The notes beneath the pieces were generated by a model. The model had not been told where the DNA came from, did not search any database, and worked only from the letters and a program-made list of their open reading frames with translations. Shown piece by piece: positions 1 to 8,607 of a stretch of DNA of 64,000 bases. Source of the DNA: an uncultured Saprospiraceae bacterium (GTDB lineage: Bacteria > Bacteroidota > Bacteroidia > Chitinophagales > Saprospiraceae); the NCBI GenBank assembly GCA_937921825.1, contig CAKZVK010000043.1:1-64000 (forward strand), read 5' to 3'. The position numbers and the translations under genes were made by a program. How positions within the stretch are numbered: position 1 is the stretch's first letter; every line of letters begins with the position of its first letter.

Positions 1-108
1 TTTTGGTTTGCACAGCAAGGGTCTATCTATGTCTTTGTCGCCTTGATATTCATCTATGTCCGACTGATGAATAAGCTCGATGCGAAATATAATGTAGACG
101 AAAAGTAA
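1..108 (+). CDS. DUF4212 symporter small subunit (3' end only)
   Basis: Only the last 35 codons lie in the window, ending at TAA 106-108. The visible protein begins FWFAQQGSIYVFVALIFIYV and ends with a charged tail (LDAKYNVDEK). This is typical of the C-terminal membrane helix of DUF4212 proteins, the small subunit that accompanies VC_2705-type sodium:solute symporters. The next gene, 29 bases downstream, is that large subunit, so the pair forms one transporter in the inner membrane. The start and first helix lie upstream of the window. The call rests on the tail sequence plus the neighbour and is fairly secure. Confidence 0.8.
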   Translation, partial: FWFAQQGSIYVFVALIFIYVRLMNKLDAKYNVDEK

Positions 109-137
109 ACCCAAGCTCACACAGAAAATCTGATACA

Positions 138-1832
138 ATGGACATCAAAACATGGACTTATATTATAGTTGGTTTGACCTTCGCACTGTACATAGGCATA
201 GCCATATGGGCAAGAGCTGGCTCGACTAAAGAATTCTATGTCGCTGGTGGAGGGGTATCTCCCCTAGCTAATGGCTTGGCTACCGCAGCAGATTGGATGT
301 CCGCAGCCTCTTACCTGTCTATGGCAGGACTTATTTCATTTATGGGTTTTGGAGGTGCACAGTATCTCATGGGTTGGACTGGTGGTTATGTGTTACTCGC
401 TTTGTTATTGGCGCCCTATCTTAGGAAGTTCGGAAAATTCACGGTGCCTGATTTCATTGGGGAACGCTACTATTCTAAGACTGCGAGAATGGTCGCTCTA
501 CTTTGTGCTATCCTTGTCTCCTTTACTTATGTCGTCGGACAGATGAAAGGCGTAGGCGTCGCCTTTGCTAGATTCTTAGAAGTGCCTTTTACGACAGGTA
601 TACTTATAGGCATTGCTATAGTGTTCTTCTATGCCGTACTCGGTGGCATGAAAGGCATCACTTATACACAGGTGGCACAGTACTGCGTACTCATCTTTGC
701 CTTTACGGTTCCTGCAATATTTATCTCATTACAAATGGTGGGCAATCCGATTCCACAATTGGGCTTCGGCGGGCAACTGGAGGATGGCACTTACTTACTA
801 GACAAACTAAATATGCTCAGCGTGGACTTGGGTTTTGCCGAGTACACTTCTATGGGTATGGATGACAGGGTCAATATGTTCTTTGTCACAGCAGCGCTGA
901 TGTTTGGTACTGCGGGATTACCCCATGTGATTGTTAGATTTTTTACGGTGCCCAAGGTTCGAGATGCGAGAAAGTCCGCAGGCTATGCTCTACTCTTTAT
1001 TGCTATTCTCTATACAACAGCACCAGCTGTTGCGACCTTTGCCAGAACCAACCTGATTCAGACCGTTAGTAATCAGCCCTATGCAGAAATGCCTAGTTGG
1101 TTCAGCAAATGGGAAAAATCAACCTTGATAAAATTTGAGGATAAAAACCAAGATGGACTAATACAGTATGTTGCAGACCTTGCACAAAATGAACTGACTA
1201 TAGATAGAGACATCATGGTCTTAGCCAATCCAGAGATCGCAAATCTACCAGCTTGGGTTATTGCTCTCGTTATTGCTGGAGGTCTCGCTGCAGCCTTATC
1301 TACGGCGGCTGGCTTATTGTTGGTCATTGCCACTTCAGTCTCACATGATCTACTCAAGAAAAACCTTATGCCTGCCATTTCTGAAAAGGGAGAATTACTA
1401 GCTGCTAGAATTGCCATCGCTATCGCCGTGGTAGGTGCAGGCTTCTTTGGCATGAATCCGCCAGGGTTTGTTGCGCAAGTTGTCGCCCTGGCCTTTGGCC
1501 TGGCGGCTGCATCATTCTTCCCTGCTATCATTATGGGCATCTTTGACAAACGGATGAACAAAGAAGGGGCTATCGCTGGCATGATCGTCGGCATCCTCTT
1601 TACCCTAGTGTATATTTGGTATTTCAAACCCCAACTGGGCGGCCCTGGTAAGCCTGAGGGCTATTGGTTTGGAATCAAGCCAGAGGGTATAGGCATCCTC
1701 GGTATGATCCTTAATCTGATCATCGCCTTAGTGGTCAGTCGTGCGACTACTGCACCACCTCAAGAGATACAAGAGTTGGTCGAGGATATAAGAATTCCTA
1801 GAGGAGCAGCTTCACCAGGAGCTGTTCATTAA
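138..1832 (+). CDS. Sodium:solute symporter large subunit, VC_2705/ActP-like
   Basis: A 564-residue polytopic inner-membrane protein of the SSS family. It begins with a membrane helix (TYIIVGLTFALYIGIAIWA) followed by the family-typical EFYVAGGGVSPLANGLATAADWMSAASYLSMAG region at about residues 32-62. Hydrophobic segments continue to about residue 540. An extra hydrophilic stretch at about residues 315-365 (KWEKSTLIKFEDKNQDGL) is a feature of the VC_2705 subfamily, which pairs with a DUF4212 small subunit. That partner ends just upstream, and acetyl-CoA synthetase starts 57 bases downstream. The inferred job is Na+-coupled uptake of acetate or another short monocarboxylate feeding Acs. The exact substrate is inferred from the neighbour, not seen in the sequence. 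Confidence 0.9.
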   Translation: MDIKTWTYIIVGLTFALYIGIAIWARAGSTKEFYVAGGGVSPLANGLATAADWMSAASYLSMAGLISFMGFGGAQYLMGWTGGYVLLALLLAPYLRKFGKFTVPDFIGERYYSKTARMVALLCAILVSFTYVVGQMKGVGVAFARFLEVPFTTGILIGIAIVFFYAVLGGMKGITYTQVAQYCVLIFAFTVPAIFISLQMVGNPIPQLGFGGQLEDGTYLLDKLNMLSVDLGFAEYTSMGMDDRVNMFFVTAALMFGTAGLPHVIVRFFTVPKVRDARKSAGYALLFIAILYTTAPAVATFARTNLIQTVSNQPYAEMPSWFSKWEKSTLIKFEDKNQDGLIQYVADLAQNELTIDRDIMVLANPEIANLPAWVIALVIAGGLAAALSTAAGLLLVIATSVSHDLLKKNLMPAISEKGELLAARIAIAIAVVGAGFFGMNPPGFVAQVVALAFGLAAASFFPAIIMGIFDKRMNKEGAIAGMIVGILFTLVYIWYFKPQLGGPGKPEGYWFGIKPEGIGILGMILNLIIALVVSRATTAPPQEIQELVEDIRIPRGAASPGAVH

Positions 1833-1889
1833 ATGCTCGCGGATGCTATGAAAGAGTTATATTTAAACGAATAAAAAGATTAGCATCTA

Positions 1890-3788
1890 ATGACAACTCA
1901 AATCAAAGACCTCGCACATTATAAAGAACTCTATAAGCAAAGTGTAGAAAACCCTGAGCAATTCTGGGACAAAGAAGCCCAAACTTTTACTTGGTTTGAA
2001 CAGTATGACAAAGTCTGTGAATGGAACTTCACCGAACCTAAGGTCAAATGGTTTATCAATGGGAAGATGAATATCAGCTATGATTGCCTAGATAGACATC
2101 TGCCAGACAAAGCTGATCAAGTGGCTATCCTTTGGGAACCCAATGAACCCACTGATCAAGCGACCAGCTACACCTATCAAGAATTACATGACGAGGTCTG
2201 TAAATGTGCTAATGCCCTTAAAAATTTCGGCATAGGTAAAGGAGACAGGGTCATCATCTATATGCCTATGTTGGCAGAGCTGGCCATAGTGTTATTGGCT
2301 TGCTCTAGAATCGGTGCCGTACATTCTGTTGTCTACTGTGGATTTTCTGCTCAAGCGATAGCCGATAGAACAGATGATGCGCAAGCCAAGATGATAATCT
2401 GCTCTGACTATAATAAGCGAGGTCATAAAAACATTCCCGTAAAAGCCGTAGTGGATGAAGCCATGAACATCGGATGCAACAGTGTGGAAACAGTACTTGT
2501 GCACAAGAATACTGGAGGAGAGGTGAACTGGAGTGATGATGTAGACAGATGGTGGCATGACGAAGTGCCGAATCAGTCTCCCTTCTGTGCTGCGGAAGAA
2601 ATGGACGCTGAAGACCTGCACTTTATTCTATACACTTCGGGCTCTACAGGCAAACCAAAAGGTGTCGTGCATACCTGTGGCGGCTATATGGTCTATTCTT
2701 GTTTTACTTTTAGAAATGTCTTTCAATATAAACCTGGAGATATCTACTGGTGCTCTGCAGATATTGGATGGATTACAGGGCACAGCTATATAGTTTACGG
2801 CCCACTGCTTGCTGGAGCATCGTCCTTGATGTTTGAAGGGGTACCCACTTATCCTGACGCAGGTCGCTTCTGGGAGGTCTGTGAGAAATACAAAGTAAAC
2901 CAATTCTATACAGCACCTACCGCTATACGTGCCCTAATGGCACATGGAGACAGCTTTCCTGCCAAGTACGACTTGTCTTCTATAAAAGTACTCGGCTCAG
3001 TAGGCGAACCGATAAATGAAGAAGCATGGCACTGGTATAATGATAAAGTAGGAAAAGGGAAAGCCCCAATCGTAGATACCTATTTCCAAACTGAGAATGG
3101 TGGAATCATGATCACGCCATTTCCAGGGATTACCGACACCAAGCCCACCTATGCTTCCTACCCAATGCCCGGCATACAGCCCATACTGGTAGATAAAGAT
3201 GGAAAAGAAATTAAAGAAAATAACGTAGAAGGCCTACTATGCATCAAGCATCCATGGCCCTCTATACTCAGAACAACTTACGGAGACCACGAGAGATGCA
3301 GACAGACCTATTTTTCGACATTCAAAAATTTATATTTTACGGGTGATGGTGCACGACGGGATGAAGAAGGCCGACTTAGAATCATAGGACGTGTAGATGA
3401 TGTCATCAATGTATCTGGTCATAGAATGGGTACAGCAGAGGTAGAAAACGCCATAAACGAGCATCCTAGTGTCATAGAATCCGCAGTAGTCGGTTACCCT
3501 CATCCTATCAAGGGACAAGGTATCTACGCTTATGTCATATCTGTAGACAAGGAACTGAATGATGAGTTCAGAAAAGAAATCAACGCTGTCGTCGCCAGAG
3601 AAATAGGACCTATAGCAAAGCCCGATGTTATCCAGTTTGTTACTGGCTTACCAAAAACCAGATCTGGTAAAATAATGAGACGAGTACTCAGAAAGATAGC
3701 AAGCAATGAAGCTGATAAAATTGGTGACCTTACAACTTTGCGTAATCCAGAGGTTGTAGAGAGTATAAAGCAAGGAGTGCTGGTTTGA
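1890..3788 (+). CDS. acs: Acetyl-CoA synthetase
   Basis: A 632-residue cytoplasmic AMP-forming enzyme that makes acetyl-CoA from acetate, CoA and ATP. The N-terminal ACAS extension is present (ENPEQFWDKEAQTFTWFEQYDKV). The P-loop-like YTSGSTGKPKG motif is at about residues 247-257 and the adenylate-binding YFQTENGG motif is near residue 400. The C-terminal PKTRSGKIMRR motif puts the catalytic lysine, the usual site of regulatory acetylation, at Lys594. The length matches bacterial Acs. It probably shares a transcript with the symporter upstream, so the set works as acetate uptake plus activation. No acetyltransferase or deacetylase gene for Acs control is visible nearby. Confidence 0.96.
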   Translation: MTTQIKDLAHYKELYKQSVENPEQFWDKEAQTFTWFEQYDKVCEWNFTEPKVKWFINGKMNISYDCLDRHLPDKADQVAILWEPNEPTDQATSYTYQELHDEVCKCANALKNFGIGKGDRVIIYMPMLAELAIVLLACSRIGAVHSVVYCGFSAQAIADRTDDAQAKMIICSDYNKRGHKNIPVKAVVDEAMNIGCNSVETVLVHKNTGGEVNWSDDVDRWWHDEVPNQSPFCAAEEMDAEDLHFILYTSGSTGKPKGVVHTCGGYMVYSCFTFRNVFQYKPGDIYWCSADIGWITGHSYIVYGPLLAGASSLMFEGVPTYPDAGRFWEVCEKYKVNQFYTAPTAIRALMAHGDSFPAKYDLSSIKVLGSVGEPINEEAWHWYNDKVGKGKAPIVDTYFQTENGGIMITPFPGITDTKPTYASYPMPGIQPILVDKDGKEIKENNVEGLLCIKHPWPSILRTTYGDHERCRQTYFSTFKNLYFTGDGARRDEEGRLRIIGRVDDVINVSGHRMGTAEVENAINEHPSVIESAVVGYPHPIKGQGIYAYVISVDKELNDEFRKEINAVVAREIGPIAKPDVIQFVTGLPKTRSGKIMRRVLRKIASNEADKIGDLTTLRNPEVVESIKQGVLV

Positions 3789-3924
3789 GAATCAGGTCTT
3801 GGTGTAGTACAGGTACAACTAGTTAGGTATGATCGGAACTGAGATATAGAATACATAGACTGTAAGAATATTTTAAAAACAGAACAAGATATTATTGGGT
3901 TAAAAAGAAATTCAAACAAGAAAC

Positions 3925-4395
3925 ATGTCTAAGATTTTAAAAACATTAGTCATAAGCTTGCTAGCCATTCCTTCACTATTTGTTTGCTATTCTCTTATCC
4001 TCGATCAGGTGAATAAACAATACAGATATGGGGATTTGATTGATGTGGTATTAATTGAAAAGGGAACTTCAGACGGTGTAAGTGGCGGATTTGAAAACTA
4101 TTATGAGTTTACTTTTAAAAACAATGCGCATCCTAAGTATAATGAAATAATGACTTCTACGATTCAAATGGATGAAAAAGGAAACCAACTTGGAAAATTT
4201 ATCCTCGGTTCCGCAATTAATGACACTGTAGTCCTAAAAACTTACAATAAAAATTGTGGGAAAGTCATAGAATGGAAGGATAAGAACATCGCCATTGAAA
4301 AGCCATTTGCGCTAATAATAATTTTACTTGAACTATTATTCTGGGGGTTAATTAGTTTCTTTTGTATAAGAGCATTAGTAAGGCTTTGGTACTAG
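3925..4395 (+). CDS. Hypothetical membrane protein
   Basis: A 156-residue protein I do not recognise. It has a hydrophobic helix at about residues 5-28 and a second at about residues 128-150. The region between them is soluble, about 100 residues long, contains a short beta-type stretch (YYEFTFKNNAHPKYNEIMTS) and is probably outside the cytoplasm. The layout (helix, small beta domain, helix) recalls DUF3592-like proteins, but I see no diagnostic motif. It is followed 18 bases later by the alpha/beta hydrolase gene on the same strand, so the two may be co-transcribed. Confidence 0.65.
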   Translation: MSKILKTLVISLLAIPSLFVCYSLILDQVNKQYRYGDLIDVVLIEKGTSDGVSGGFENYYEFTFKNNAHPKYNEIMTSTIQMDEKGNQLGKFILGSAINDTVVLKTYNKNCGKVIEWKDKNIAIEKPFALIIILLELLFWGLISFFCIRALVRLWY

Positions 4396-4413
4396 AATGC
4401 TATATCTACTAAA

Positions 4414-5346
4414 ATGAAGAGATTCCTAAAACGTACCTATCTATATGTCTTTGCACTAGTTGTACTCACGATAGTACTTTCATATACAAATATCGGAAAC
4501 ATAGAACTTGATGACAAAACCGAAAACCAGACTTATCTTGAGCTTGGAGAGAATAAGATTCGCTACAAACAACTAGGATCAGGTCAGGACATTCTATTCA
4601 TACATGGCACCCCAGGCTCCTTAGAAGATTGGTCATCATTAACATCCAAGCTCTCTGAGAACTATAGAGTAACAGCTTTCGACCGTCTTGGACATGGATA
4701 CTCAACTAACAAGAAATATCAATACAACTTGCCCGACAATGCCCAACTTGTCAGGGAACTTATAAGCGAACTTGAATTAAATCAACCTATGATCGTAGGC
4801 CATTCCTATGGCGGCTCTACCGTTGCTCAATTATTAACAAAGCATTACAATGACGAGCTTGACTACATGATTATTGATTCACCTCTTTATGATTATAAGT
4901 CTTCTTTAATCTATAAATTACTTTCATTACCTGTACTAGGAAAAGCAATAGGACTTATTGCAAACTATACTGTAGCTGCAGTGTTGATCGAGAGTGGTAT
5001 TAAGTCTTCAATCTTAACTACGAAAGGTCCATTGTTAGATGACATCATCCAAGAAAGAAAAAACATTTGGCTGCAACCTAAGGTTCTACATTCCAAGGCC
5101 AAAGAATCTGTAAATTACCGCCATGACTTGAGGTCCATTTCAGATAACTACGAATCCATAAAAGCAAACGTTGTCATAGTTACAGGTGATGACCCTGAGA
5201 TAACTTTCAAATCAGATGCTATTAAATTTAGTGAAGAAGTAACTACAGACACCTTAGTCGTACTTTCTAATACAGGGCACTACATACAGTTCGATAAAGA
5301 AGAGGCTATACTAGAATTAATTGATAACGTGATGAATGAAAATTAA
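4414..5346 (+). CDS. Membrane-anchored alpha/beta hydrolase
   Basis: A 310-residue alpha/beta-hydrolase-fold protein with an N-terminal hydrophobic helix (about residues 8-26) that probably tethers or exports it. The oxyanion-hole motif HGTPGS follows at about residues 62-67 and the nucleophile elbow GHSYGG gives Ser131. A likely acid residue is Asp259 or Asp260 (TGDDPE) and the catalytic His is His289 (NTGHYIQF). All triad members are therefore present and an active esterase, lipase or related hydrolase is expected. The substrate cannot be told. Its end overlaps the start of the next gene by 11 bases, suggesting translational coupling with the lipoprotein. Confidence 0.85.
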   Translation: MKRFLKRTYLYVFALVVLTIVLSYTNIGNIELDDKTENQTYLELGENKIRYKQLGSGQDILFIHGTPGSLEDWSSLTSKLSENYRVTAFDRLGHGYSTNKKYQYNLPDNAQLVRELISELELNQPMIVGHSYGGSTVAQLLTKHYNDELDYMIIDSPLYDYKSSLIYKLLSLPVLGKAIGLIANYTVAAVLIESGIKSSILTTKGPLLDDIIQERKNIWLQPKVLHSKAKESVNYRHDLRSISDNYESIKANVVIVTGDDPEITFKSDAIKFSEEVTTDTLVVLSNTGHYIQFDKEEAILELIDNVMNEN

Positions 5347-6067
5347 AACACCAATACTTGCAACTCTGCTCTTAGTTAGTTGTCAGACTAATGAGGTTAA
5401 AATCAAATCCAAACAAAAAAATCTAAGCCATGAGGTTCAAGTAGATACTACAGCAATAACTCAGAGGTATATTATGGCCAACGACACTTTCTACTTGGTT
5501 AAAAGAAATTACCCTCACATGACTACGCCATTTTATGAATACGTCTATAGAACTTATGAGCCCAAAGAATATCTGCGCCTCATTCCTAAAGTTAAAAATG
5601 AATATTACTCGCAACTAGAGCCTGAGTCTTTAAAGATTGAGTTAGGTGACATACCCAGCCAGTGGACAGAAGTAATTTATTTCGGGAATGAATATTACCT
5701 CAAGTCACCCTCTGACCTTTGCTGGCTGGATCAAAAGATAATTACCAATTCAGGCTTGATCTCTATGACCTGTGATGGACCCTTCCGCAATAAATTATCA
5801 AAAGTGATCAAGCTCAATGACAACCAATATGAGTTGCACTTTGGCTTAGACGAAAAACACCTCTCGAAAATCGAAATCACCGTAATTGACAGAGAACGCG
5901 GGATTACTATTTGGAAAACAGACAAAAACAAGTATAAGCTATATGCAGATATAAATAAATTTAAATCGATACCTATAGCTAGAGCGGATTGCAATGGGAA
6001 TAAATGCCGCAATGAATTAGAATCAGAATACATAGATCTAGCAAGTGTTGTCAAAAAGGCGTTCTGA
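5336..6067 (+). CDS. Hypothetical lipoprotein
   Basis: A 243-residue protein beginning MKIKTPILATLLLVSCQTNE, a clear lipoprotein signal with the lipobox cysteine at residue 16. The mature part is rich in aromatic and charged residues and has no motif I recognise. It contains two or three cysteines near the end of the mature region (DCNGNKC). It starts inside the end of the hydrolase gene, so the two are probably made together. The 3' end faces the hairpin-repeat array. Confidence 0.7.
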   Translation: MKIKTPILATLLLVSCQTNEVKIKSKQKNLSHEVQVDTTAITQRYIMANDTFYLVKRNYPHMTTPFYEYVYRTYEPKEYLRLIPKVKNEYYSQLEPESLKIELGDIPSQWTEVIYFGNEYYLKSPSDLCWLDQKIITNSGLISMTCDGPFRNKLSKVIKLNDNQYELHFGLDEKHLSKIEITVIDRERGITIWKTDKNKYKLYADINKFKSIPIARADCNGNKCRNELESEYIDLASVVKKAF

Positions 6068-6111
6068 TTAGACATGCAAAGATATTACAGATATGTTAAT
6101 TTACTAAGCTT

Positions 6112-6240
6112 AGACATAGCGCGGCGAAATATCAATAAACAGAATTACAATACAACTCACCGCCTGAGGAACATTTCGCTTCTCTGAAGCTTGCAACTAC
6201 GACTAATTTCTTAGCTACACATATTAGGCTCCTACGGAGC
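6112..6240. repeat. Hairpin repeat unit 1 (worn, lacks type B)
   Basis: The unit starts with a degenerate type A (acatagcgcggcg followed by the usual aaatatcaataaa tail). It then goes straight to a B' hairpin at 6177-6190 and a C hairpin at 6228-6240. The type B hairpin is missing and the short spacer (cgcctgaggaacattt) is diverged from that of the other units. This suggests the oldest or most eroded copy. Confidence 0.75.
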
Positions 6241-6344
6241 TATAAAATAAAAACAAACTACATCCACAGGAAGAACAACTACAAACTACATGCAGACATA
6301 ATACATGCACATATCAACCTCTAATCTAAGAACATATAGCATTA

Positions 6345-6541
6345 GCCACAGCGTGGTGAAATATCAATAAAAGAAAACTCAGATACCACAGCGTGGCAAA
6401 TATCAATAAAACAAAACTCAGATAAAAGACACAGCTCCAGAGGAGTGACATATGAGTCACAGCATGAAGAACATTTCACTTCTCTGAAGCTAGCTCTTCT
6501 ATCCTACTTCTTTGCTATACATATGTAGGCTCCTACTGAGC
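6345..6541. repeat. Hairpin repeat unit 2 (doubled type A, mismatched stems)
   Basis: Two type A hairpins in a row (6345-6357 and 6386-6397), then B at 6433, B' at 6477 and C at 6529. In this unit B (GGAGT), B' (ACTTC) and C (TGAGC) each carry one base that breaks the 5-bp stem, so the copy appears to be decaying. Confidence 0.8.
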
Positions 6542-6645
6542 TATAAAATAAAAACAAACTACATCCTCAGGAAGAAAAACTACTAACTACATGCAGACAT
6601 AATACATACACATTACATCATACGATCTAAGAATATATAGCATCA

Positions 6646-6801
6646 GCCACTGCGTGGCGAAATATCAATAAAAGAAAGCTACTACAAACCTAAGCTCCAG
6701 AGGAGCGACATATGAGTCACAGCATGAAGAACATTTCGCTTCTCTGAAGCTAGCTCTTCTATCCTATTTCTTTGCTATACATATGTGGGCTCCTACGGAG
6801 C
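6646..6801. repeat. Hairpin repeat unit 3 (complete A-B-B'-C)
   Basis: The cleanest unit: A 6646-6658, B 6693-6706, B' 6738-6750 and C 6789-6801, all with intact 5-bp stems. Between B and B' lie about 25 bases (tatgagtcacagcatgaaga and a few more), in the place occupied by the transposase gene in the element at the right end of the window. Confidence 0.85.
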
Positions 6802-6905
6802 TATAAAATAAAAACAAACTACATCCTCAGGAAGAAAAACTACAAACTACATGCAGACATAATAAAGACACATTGCAACCTCTGATCTATGAACATATAG
6901 CATCA

Positions 6906-7273
6906 GCCACAGAGTGGCGAAATATCAATAAAACAAAACTCAGATAAGGGACACAGCTCCAGTAGAGCGATATAGAACCAGCACCATATCCTTACAAATA
7001 ATGAGATCAGCCACAGCGTGGCAAAATATCAATAAAAGAAAAAAATTACTACAATTCCTTAGCTCCAGAGGAGCGATATAGAACCAGCACCATATCCTTG
7101 CAAATAATGAGATCAGCCACAGAGTGGCGAAATATCAATAAAACAAAACTCAGATAAAAGACACAGCTCCAGAGGAGCGACATATGAGTCACAGCATGAA
7201 GAACATTTCGCTTCTCTGAAGCTAGCTCTTCTATCCTATTTCTTTGCTATACATATGTAGGCTCCTACGGAGC
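6906..7273. repeat. Hairpin repeat unit 4 (A-B repeated three times, then B'-C)
   Basis: A 6906, B 6955, A 7010, B 7061, A 7116, B 7165, then B' 7210 and C 7261. The two A-B steps are joined by near-identical 40-base linkers (gatatagaaccagcaccata and the following bases, at about 6969-7009 and 7075-7115). The left half of the unit has thus been amplified without the right half. The B at 6955 has a broken stem (AGAGC). Confidence 0.8.
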
Positions 7274-7395
7274 TATAAAACCAGAGGCAAGTATTAACTA
7301 CGACAAACCCAGAAAGTTATCTAGCCACATCTTAGGATGAGTTCCACATTATTCATATCTTAAGTTACTTAGAATTCAACTTTATAAAACAGAAA

Positions 7396-8319
7396 ATGAA
7401 AACCATCCTTCTTCTTTTAGTTCTCCTACCCTTCTCACTAATGAGCCAAAAGTCCTTTGCGCCACTACATGCGGAATGGAACTATGAAGGGCATGACTTA
7501 TACTGTCATGGCAACCACATTAATTATGTGGTGGAGAAAGAAGAAATGATCGACGATAAAGACTGCTCTGTAATTTTTGCCTATAGCTCTAGCGACCTCA
7601 ATCCAAATTTCGACAAAGGTCCTGACAGTCTTATAGTCTGGGAAGATGATAACAAAGTCTACTTCTTAGAAGACACTACTTTCTATCTCCTTTTTAATTT
7701 TGATAATGAAATAGGAGATACAATCACCTATTACGAACCATTTAACAAATATCACTTTAGCTCACAACCATATGACAATACAGCAACTAGTCCGAATAGG
7801 CATCAAGTGATTATCTCAAATATTTCAATGATACAGCTAGGAACACAAGAATTCAGAGAATATGAAAAGATATACCTCAGTGACAATGGGCAGTGTATAG
7901 ACCAGTATCCCTTTATTGAAAATATTGGATCTACCTCACAAATTCTCACAGGAGATAAAGCCTGCTATCTGGCTGATGGCTGTTTCGGTGGCTTACAATG
8001 TTACAGTAATGGCGTCATCGATTACAAAACAGACAAATACTTTGATACACCAAACCCAAGCTGTGATCTCTTAGATTCGACTGAGGAGTTAATAAGTTAC
8101 TCTAACTTGACTCTATTCCCCAATCCAGCAAGTACTGAACTACAGCTTAGAGCAGAAGAGCAAATACTACAAGCAGACCTTATCAACTTCAATGGTCATA
8201 CTGTAAAGACCTTCCATAACACGAAGCATCTTCCAATTGAAGAATTAGATCCAGGTCTCTACTTTCTAAGAATACTCCTAGAAGAGGGGTACGCTACAAT
8301 CAAGTTTGTGAAAGAATAA
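7396..8319 (+). CDS. Secreted protein with T9SS type A sorting domain
   Basis: A 307-residue protein with a Sec signal peptide (MKTILLLLVLLPFSLMSQ). The passenger of about 210 residues is cysteine-containing and I do not recognise it. The C-terminal domain of about 75 residues has the marks of a type IX secretion signal: the FPNPAS motif near residue 240, then two beta-rich segments ending in GLYFLRILLEEGYATIKFVKE. It is predicted to be exported across the outer membrane and attached to the surface or released. No operon partner is visible; the hairpin array lies just upstream. Confidence 0.8.
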   Translation: MKTILLLLVLLPFSLMSQKSFAPLHAEWNYEGHDLYCHGNHINYVVEKEEMIDDKDCSVIFAYSSSDLNPNFDKGPDSLIVWEDDNKVYFLEDTTFYLLFNFDNEIGDTITYYEPFNKYHFSSQPYDNTATSPNRHQVIISNISMIQLGTQEFREYEKIYLSDNGQCIDQYPFIENIGSTSQILTGDKACYLADGCFGGLQCYSNGVIDYKTDKYFDTPNPSCDLLDSTEELISYSNLTLFPNPASTELQLRAEEQILQADLINFNGHTVKTFHNTKHLPIEELDPGLYFLRILLEEGYATIKFVKE

Positions 8320-8607
8320 TAAGAGCTGGCACTAAAGTGATAAGGACTAAAAAATCACTCTAACGAGAAACAAGTCCTAAAGACTCTTCATTTTGATAAG
8401 AAAATACAAAGAGGAAGACGTCTGATAGAATCCTAACCTACAAGACCTCTACAGCCCCTAATCAGGCCCTCTACAACCCCAAATTAACTTTGTCAGCTAT
8501 TAGCAAATACTCAGTAAGACAGGGCCAATTATGTACGATACTAGCTAATCTTGTTTGTGCGGAATACTATTTGGAATTACGCTAGGTAATAAAGTTAAAG
8601 TCAAAAT

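Larger units (their letters stand above)
6112..7273. repeat. Array of REP-like hairpin repeats derived from an IS200-like element
   Basis: About 1.2 kb without a credible gene, built from four kinds of short hairpin. Type A is GCCAC-loop-GTGGC (6345, 6386, 6646, 6906, 7010, 7116, with a worn copy near 6113). Type B is GCTCC-AGA-GGAGC followed by GACATA or GATATA (6433, 6693, 6955, 7061, 7165). Type B' is GCTTC-TCT-GAAGC (6177, 6477, 6738, 7210), the inverse of a B-like hairpin. Type C is GCTCC-TAC-GGAGC (6228, 6529, 6789, 7261). The order A-B-B'-C repeats. The same order surrounds the transposase gene at 63439-63891, where the coding sequence sits between B and B'. In the array that space is only about 25 bases. 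A shared linker of roughly 100 bases between C and the next A indicates tandem amplification. Confidence 0.9.

Noticed and set aside
1079-1627. Minus-strand open frame of 182 residues inside the symporter gene
   Set aside because: It is the complement of hydrophobic codons in a secure SSS symporter gene and shows no family motif.
3530-3919. Minus-strand open frame of 129 residues over the acs 3' end
   Set aside because: More than half of it is antisense to acs, and the rest covers a gap with no supporting signal.
6112-7273. Possible CRISPR array
   Set aside because: Repeats are hairpins of several kinds with different distances, the spaces between them are themselves repeated, and no cas gene is in the window. 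A REP-like array explains it better.
8320-8607. Gap between the two T9SS proteins
   Set aside because: 288 bases in which I see only a weak AGTGAT/ATCACT repeat and a near-match to a -7 box (TACTATTTG). This is not enough to call a regulatory element.
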